From Acidimicrobiia bacterium (lineage in GTDB: Bacteria; Actinomycetota; Acidimicrobiia; Acidimicrobiales; Poriferisodalaceae), in the NCBI GenBank assembly GCA_022821985.1, contig JAJECP010000030.1, positions 1-64,000 of the forward strand: a stretch of 64,000 nt of DNA, read 5' to 3'. Both the position numbers and the translations under genes were made by a program. Shown here piece after piece: positions 59,566-64,000 of this stretch (its first letter is position 1; each line of letters begins with the position of its first letter). Under the pieces are notes generated by a model that was not told the DNA's origin, did not search any database, and saw only the letters and a list, made by a program, of their open reading frames with translations.

Positions 59566-59571
59566 ACACTA
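59566..59571 (-). promoter_or_regulatory. Leaderless -10 element (TAGTGT) of the flavin reductase gene
   Basis: TAGTGT on the minus strand with exactly 6 nt to the ATG and no Shine-Dalgarno. Same hexamer and spacing as at 36998-37003. Confidence 0.5.
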
Positions 59572-59709
59572 GGCAGCGGAGCGTCACCGGCCCGCACCAC
59601 TGCTCCTCAGGGACCGGCGAAGAGCGCGCGGCTAGCGTAAGCGGCACGGCCTCGGGCCGACCGGCTCGAGGGCAGCGAGCGCGTACGCGCCAAGCACGGG
59701 GACGGCGAC

Positions 59710-61383
59710 ATGGCGTATGACCTGAAGATCACGGGCGGCACGATCATCGACGGGACGGGAGTGCCCCGCTACGTCGGCGACGTGGGCATCTCCGACGGCA
59801 AGGTGGTGGCGCTCGGCTCGGCGCCGGCAGAGGCCGCCGAGACCGTGGACGCCACCGGGCGCATCGTGTGCCCCGGGTTCGTCGACATCCACACCCACTA
59901 CGACGCGCAGATCATGTGGGACCGGCTGGTGAGCTGCTCGCCCTGGCACGGCGTCACCACCATCGTGATGGGCAACTGCGGGTTCTCCGTAGCGCCCACC
60001 CGGCCCGAGCACCGCGATCTCATCATGCGCACGCTCGAGAACGTGGAGGGCATGAGCGTCGATGCGCTGCGCGCCGGCCTCGGCGACTGGGGCTTCGAGA
60101 CCTTCCCGCAATACCTCGATGCGCTCGAAGCCAATGGCGCTGCGGTGAACATGGCGGCACTCATCGGCCACACCGCCGCCCGCATGTACGTCATGGGCGA
60201 AGAAGCAACCGAGCGCGAAGGCACGCCCGAAGAGATCGCCGCCCAGCGCGACCTGGTGGCAGAAGCGCTGCGGGCCGGTGCACTCGGCTTTGCCACGTCC
60301 AAGGCGTCGACCCACGTTGGCTACGAAGGGCGACCGGTACCGAGCCGCGCTGCGACCACCGACGAGATCGTCGAGATCGCCCAGGCGCTGGGCGATGTCG
60401 GCGGCGTGATGCAGGCCACGGTGGGACGGGGGCTCAACCACGACGAGTTCGCCCGGATTGCCGAGACCACGGGAGCACATGTGAGCTGGACGGCGCTGCT
60501 GGGCTCAGCCCGGGGGCCGGGCAGCCACCGCGCTGACCTGGAGCGTGCCCGCGAGATCGCCGACCGCGGACTGCCGGTCTTCCCGCAGGTCGCGGTGCAG
60601 CCCATCCAGTTCGAGATGAGCTGGAAGGCGCCGTTCATCTATGAAGCGCTGCGCTGCTTCAACCCAGTGTCACAGAGCGATCTGGAAGGCCGCAAGCGCT
60701 ACTACGCCGACGCCGATTGGCGGGCCGAGTTCAAGGAGAAGGCCGGCAATGGCGGCAAGATCGGCGACCGCTGGGCGCGCACCGAGATCAGCTACCTGCC
60801 GCACAACCCCGCACTCGAGGGCCGCAACATCCAGGAGATGGCCGACGAGGTGGGTCAAGACCCGGTGGATTGGGTGCTCGACGTGGCCCTCGAAGCCGAT
60901 CTGGAGATGCGCATCGTCCAGGACGTGATCAACCACGACCCTGACGACATCGACGAGCTGCTGCACGATCCCACGACGGTGATCGGGTTGTCCGACGCCG
61001 GAGCGCACGCCAGCCAGCTCTGCGACGCCAAGTACTCCACGGAGTTCCTGCAGACCTTCGTGCGAGGCCGGCAGAGCTTCGATCTCGAGACCGCCATCCA
61101 CATGCTGACCCAGCGTCCTGCTGAGGTGTTCGGCATCTCCGACCGGGGCACGCTCGCCGAAGGCAAGCCCGCCGACGTGGTGGTGTTCGACGCCGACGAG
61201 GTCGGCCACCTGGGCAAGCGGCGGGTGTACGACCTGCCCGCCGGCGCAGACCGGCTGATCTCCGATGCGAAGGGCATCGATGCGGTCGTGGTGAACGGCA
61301 CGATCATCCGCCGCGACAGTGCCGACGCGGTTGATCCGCATGGCCCGCTGCCGGGCAAGCTGCTGCGCAACGGCAAGGGCTGA
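59710..61383 (+). CDS. N-acyl-D-amino-acid deacylase-type amidohydrolase
   Basis: Metal-dependent amidohydrolase (557 residues) of the D-aminoacylase group. The N-terminal strand DLKITGGTIIDGTGVPRYVGDVGI leads to the metal motif GFVDIHTHYDAQIMWD. VTTIVMGNCGFSVAP and the C-terminal GLSDAGAHASQLCD (metal-site Asp) are also typical. In many actinobacteria such enzymes are annotated as D-aminoacylases without proven substrate. ATG start after GGGGACG. Confidence 0.88.
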   Translation: MAYDLKITGGTIIDGTGVPRYVGDVGISDGKVVALGSAPAEAAETVDATGRIVCPGFVDIHTHYDAQIMWDRLVSCSPWHGVTTIVMGNCGFSVAPTRPEHRDLIMRTLENVEGMSVDALRAGLGDWGFETFPQYLDALEANGAAVNMAALIGHTAARMYVMGEEATEREGTPEEIAAQRDLVAEALRAGALGFATSKASTHVGYEGRPVPSRAATTDEIVEIAQALGDVGGVMQATVGRGLNHDEFARIAETTGAHVSWTALLGSARGPGSHRADLERAREIADRGLPVFPQVAVQPIQFEMSWKAPFIYEALRCFNPVSQSDLEGRKRYYADADWRAEFKEKAGNGGKIGDRWARTEISYLPHNPALEGRNIQEMADEVGQDPVDWVLDVALEADLEMRIVQDVINHDPDDIDELLHDPTTVIGLSDAGAHASQLCDAKYSTEFLQTFVRGRQSFDLETAIHMLTQRPAEVFGISDRGTLAEGKPADVVVFDADEVGHLGKRRVYDLPAGADRLISDAKGIDAVVVNGTIIRRDSADAVDPHGPLPGKLLRNGKG

Positions 61384-61467
61384 GCAACCGGGCTGAACGG
61401 GTCCATCTGATCGGCCTTGCCCGGCCCACTCGTTGCACGGCGTAAGCCGCATGGCAGGCTTGCTGCC

Positions 61468-62472
61468 GTGATCGACCTGCGCTCCGACACTGTTTCCAAG
61501 CCGACGCCCGAAATGCGGGCGGCCATGGCAGCCGCTGATGTCGGCGACGACGTGTGGGGCGACGATCCCACGGTGAACGAGCTCGAGCGCTACACCGCCG
61601 AATTGCTCGGCAAGGCGGCGGCACTGTACGTGCCGAGCGGCACCCAGTCGAACCTGTGCGGGCTGCTGGCGCATTGCGAGCGGGGCGACGAGTACATAGT
61701 GGGCCACCACGCCCACACCTACATGTACGAAGGCGGCGGCGCAGCGGTACTGGGCAGCATCCAGCCACAAACGGTGCCGACCGACGAGACGGGAATGCTG
61801 GATCTCGAAGCGGCCGAAGCAGCCGTGAAGCCCGACAACAGCCATTTCGCCCGCACCAAGCTGCTCTGCCTGGAGAACACCATCGACGGCATGGTGCTCA
61901 CGCCGGCCCAGCATCAGGAGGCCCGCGACTTCGCCGACCGCCACGGCCTCGGGCTGCACCTCGACGGTGCCCGCCTCTGGAACGCAGCGGTGTCGCTGGG
62001 CTGCTCCCCCGCCGAGGTGGCCGACCCGTTCGACACCGTGTCGGTGTGCCTGTCCAAGGGCTTGGGCGCTCCCGTCGGCTCAGTGCTGTGCGGCACCGAT
62101 GAACTGGTCGGCCGGGCCCGTCGCTGGCGCAAGGTGCTGGGCGGCGGGATGCGTCAGGCCGGCATCATCGCTGCCGGCGGGCTGCATGCCCTGCAGCACC
62201 ACATCGACCGGCTGGCCGACGATCACGCCAATGCGCAGCGGCTCGCAGCCGGGCTCGCAGCCATCGACGGCATCACCGTCACCGGCTGCAACACCAACAT
62301 GGTGTTCTCACAGCTCGATCAGAACGACCCGACGCTCGGCAAGCGTGTCGAGGGCCGCGGCGTGCTGGCCGACTGGCGATTCGGGCGCTCCCGCATGGTG
62401 CTGCATCTCGACATCAGCGAGGCCGACGTCGACACTGCGCTCGAAGCCATCGCCGCTGAACTGGCCACCTGA
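61468..62472 (+). CDS. ltaE: Low-specificity threonine aldolase
   Basis: PLP enzyme cleaving L-threonine or L-allo-threonine to glycine and acetaldehyde (334 residues). The start is the GTG that gives VIDLRSDTVSKPTPEMRAAM, the family N-terminus. VGDDVWGDDPTVNELE, HLDGARLWNAAV and SVCLSKGLGAPVGSVLCG (the PLP-binding Lys) are diagnostic. It is downstream of the amidohydrolase by 84 nt and may share its transcript. Confidence 0.92.
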   Translation: MIDLRSDTVSKPTPEMRAAMAAADVGDDVWGDDPTVNELERYTAELLGKAAALYVPSGTQSNLCGLLAHCERGDEYIVGHHAHTYMYEGGGAAVLGSIQPQTVPTDETGMLDLEAAEAAVKPDNSHFARTKLLCLENTIDGMVLTPAQHQEARDFADRHGLGLHLDGARLWNAAVSLGCSPAEVADPFDTVSVCLSKGLGAPVGSVLCGTDELVGRARRWRKVLGGGMRQAGIIAAGGLHALQHHIDRLADDHANAQRLAAGLAAIDGITVTGCNTNMVFSQLDQNDPTLGKRVEGRGVLADWRFGRSRMVLHLDISEADVDTALEAIAAELAT

Positions 62473-62518
62473 GATTCGCTTCGCGCGGATGCGATGCCAG
62501 ACCTACGGTCACGAGTAG

Positions 62519-62582
62519 GGCCAGCCTCTCCGAGTGCGAGCTACAACAAGCCTGCTCTGACCACACTCGGTTGAGGCTGGCC
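62519..62582. terminator. Imperfect long inverted repeat between convergent genes
   Basis: GGCCAGCCTC-tc-CGAGTG (62519-62536) pairs with CACTCG-gtt-GAGGCTGGCC (62564-62582): 16 bp broken by one small internal loop, around a 27-nt loop. It lies in the 165-nt gap between convergent ltaE and the monooxygenase. A bidirectional terminator is the simplest reading; the long loop could also hold a structured RNA. The rest of the gap shows nothing. Confidence 0.45.
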
Positions 62583-62637
62583 TCCCGCACAACTATAGGC
62601 GGCGCCAAAGTCCCGAGCCTTCGAATTTTCGGTGCGC

Positions 62638-64000
62638 TCAGTCGGCGATGAGCTCCCGATCGGCCGTTCGCGGCTCGCAGACGTAGTCGTCGAGGTTGGC
62701 TTCGGAGGTCATGGCGAAGTAGTCGACGTTGCGCCATGGCGAGTTGACCACGATGCGGCCAGCCTCGTTGCGGTAGTAGCTGGTCATGCCGGGATGCATC
62801 CACACCATGTTCTCGTGGGCATCGTCAACGCGGTCGCGATACTCGTCGTGGACATCTCGCCGCACTTCCACCGAGCCGAGCCCTTCGGCGCACATCTTGG
62901 CGATCATGTCCATCACGTAGCGCACCTGCATCTCCACCACGAAGATCAGGCTGCCGCCGTGGCCGGGCTGCAGGTTCGGCCCGTACAGCGTGAAGAAGTT
63001 GGGAAAGTCGGGCGTGACCGTGCCCAAGTAGGCGCTGGCGTCGTCGTCGCCCCACGATTCGCGCAGGCTGCGGCCCGAGCGGCCGGTTGCCTCGTAGGTG
63101 GTGATGAACCGCAGCACGTCGAAGCCGGTGGCCAGCACCAGCACGTCGGCTTCGCGCTCGGTGCCATCCGCGGTGCGGATGGTTTGGCCGGAGATCTCGG
63201 CAATCGAATCGTCGACAAGCTCCACCTTGGGATTGCGCAGCATGCGGTACCAGCCGTTGTCCATCAGCATGCGCTTGCCGAACGGCGGGTAGGTGGGCAG
63301 CACCTTGTCCAGCAGCTCGTCTGCCCGGTCGCCCAGCTCGTCGATCACGTAGCGGGTGAAGTAGGCCCGGTGGGCGTCGTTCTGGGCGTTGAGCGACCGC
63401 TCGGGGTGCTCCCAGTCGGGGTCCTTCTGCAAGGCGGTGTGGATGCGGTCGTTGAACGTCCAGCCCAGCCGCACCCGGTACCAGGCCCGGTACAGCGGCA
63501 CCGCCTCGAACAGGGTCCTCATGGCGTCGGGAACCGGCTTGCGGAACTGATCGAACGGCGCAGCCCAATGGTTGGACCGCTGGTAGATCGCCATCGATTC
63601 GACGTCGTGCTGGATCTCGGGTGCGGTCTGCATGCAGCTCGCCCCATTGCCCACGATCGCCACGCGCTTGCCGGCAACATCGGCATCGGCGGGCCAGCGT
63701 GCGGTGTGCCACGTCTCGCCGCTCCAGGACTCGAGGCCTTCGATGTTGGGGCGGATCGGCGGGTTGAAGATGCCCGCGGCGCTGATGATGACGTTGGCCT
63801 CGATGATCTCGGTGGGACCGTCGACGCCTTGAGCATGACCGTTTGCTCCGGGTGCCGTTGCTGCGCCGTCGTCGCGGCGCCGCAGCCCTGTCTCGTCGGG
63901 CGTGGCGCTGAGGCCGAGCCGCCCGGTCTCCCAGCGGCCTTCGTTGTCGGCCACGTGGCGCACCTCGGCCCGCCAGACCTGCCGCTCGGCGTCGTAGCTG
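62638..64000 (-). CDS. Flavin-containing monooxygenase (partial, cut by window edge)
   Basis: The C-terminal part of an FMO/Baeyer-Villiger-type flavoprotein; the frame is open to the window edge, so the N-terminus lies beyond 64000. Visible are IISAAGIFNPPIRPNIEGLESWSGETWHTARWP (the FxGxxxHxxxW-type fingerprint is degenerate), the NADPH-binding GKRVAIVGNGASCMQTAPEI, and VLVLATGFDVLRF (the ATG motif). The C-terminus LYGPNLQPGHGGS and NSPWRNVDYFAMTSEANLDDYV fits cyclohexanone-monooxygenase-like proteins. The substrate is unknown. Confidence 0.85.
   Translation of the reverse strand, partial: SYDAERQVWRAEVRHVADNEGRWETGRLGLSATPDETGLRRRDDGAATAPGANGHAQGVDGPTEIIEANVIISAAGIFNPPIRPNIEGLESWSGETWHTARWPADADVAGKRVAIVGNGASCMQTAPEIQHDVESMAIYQRSNHWAAPFDQFRKPVPDAMRTLFEAVPLYRAWYRVRLGWTFNDRIHTALQKDPDWEHPERSLNAQNDAHRAYFTRYVIDELGDRADELLDKVLPTYPPFGKRMLMDNGWYRMLRNPKVELVDDSIAEISGQTIRTADGTEREADVLVLATGFDVLRFITTYEATGRSGRSLRESWGDDDASAYLGTVTPDFPNFFTLYGPNLQPGHGGSLIFVVEMQVRYVMDMIAKMCAEGLGSVEVRRDVHDEYRDRVDDAHENMVWMHPGMTSYYRNEAGRIVVNSPWRNVDYFAMTSEANLDDYVCEPRTADRELIAD

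Overview
The window is high-GC, gene-dense chromosomal DNA from an actinobacterium. The strongest evidence is a complete Pup-proteasome locus (dop, pup, prcB, prcA, pafA and the ARC/Mpa ATPase) at 16.3-22.9 kb, with a TrmI-type tRNA methyltransferase close by. Other actinobacterial signs are a HelY/Ski2-like helicase, frequent GTG starts, ATGA/GTGA stop-start overlaps, and several genes that look leaderless (a TANNNT box ending 6-9 nt before the start codon). An Acidimicrobiia-like lineage would fit, but that is inference. I recognise no rRNA, tRNA, CRISPR array, phage or insertion sequence. No stretch above 300 nt lacks a gene; the longest are 1-136, 4708-4964 (divergent promoter region) and 22918-23091.

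Layout. 0.1-4.7 kb: topoisomerase pair parC-parE (minus). 5.0-6.5 kb: an unrecognised charged protein (plus) whose 3' end overlaps a convergent NUDIX gene. 6.5-13.4 kb: a tightly packed minus-strand run of tatA, tatC, Ski2-like helicase, lone lipid-kinase C-terminal domain, tandem ThyX-like protein, GNAT and NUDIX. 13.5-16.3 kb: small membrane protein, GDPD-type phosphodiesterase, signal peptidase I and DUF3866 protein. 16.3-22.9 kb: proteasome locus, with a ferredoxin divergent from ARC. 23.4-30.5 kb: a minus-strand run of ThrH-like phosphatase, peroxiredoxin, ROK kinase, PBP4, LON-domain protein, three small membrane proteins, TrmI and a secreted serine protease. 30.6-32.4 kb: VOC protein and acyl-CoA dehydrogenase. 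32.4-36.9 kb: an acetoin-dehydrogenase-type operon (E1 alpha, E1 beta, AcoX, E2). 37.0-39.9 kb: sugar-acid dehydratase and cation antiporter. 40.0-49.0 kb: an amber-interrupted Cache-type lipoprotein, MFS transporter, molybdopterin oxidoreductase, acyl-CoA ligase, BrkB membrane protein, VOC, TIGR03086 and metallo-beta-lactamase-fold genes. 49.1-56.5 kb: a polyamine cluster (amine oxidase; then GNAT, agmatinase, PotABCD). 56.5-64 kb: acyl-CoA dehydrogenase, PaaG-like hydratase/isomerase, IF-1, flavin reductase, D-aminoacylase-type amidohydrolase, threonine aldolase and a flavin monooxygenase cut by the window edge.

How the genes work together. The proteasome block encodes pupylation (PafA), depupylation (Dop), the tag (Pup), the unfoldase (ARC) and the 20S core (PrcA/PrcB). 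The tag ends in Glu, so it should not need deamidation before ligation. The aco operon would oxidise acetoin or a related 2-oxo compound using an E3 encoded elsewhere. The polyamine cluster couples import (PotABCD) with agmatinase, an amine oxidase and an acetyltransferase.

The most unusual signals are at gene 3' ends. The ferredoxin stop is followed by in-phase 36-nt modules carrying TGA, TAG and TAA in turn, and almost all differences between modules are synonymous in the ferredoxin frame. A VOC gene 24 kb away also has its 3' end, including the stop, duplicated in frame (54-nt period). Other points of interest are a tandem ThyX-like protein with degenerate motifs, a lone diacylglycerol-kinase C-terminal domain, an IF-1 gene leading a fatty-acid operon, and a palindrome at the predicted start site of the polyamine operon.
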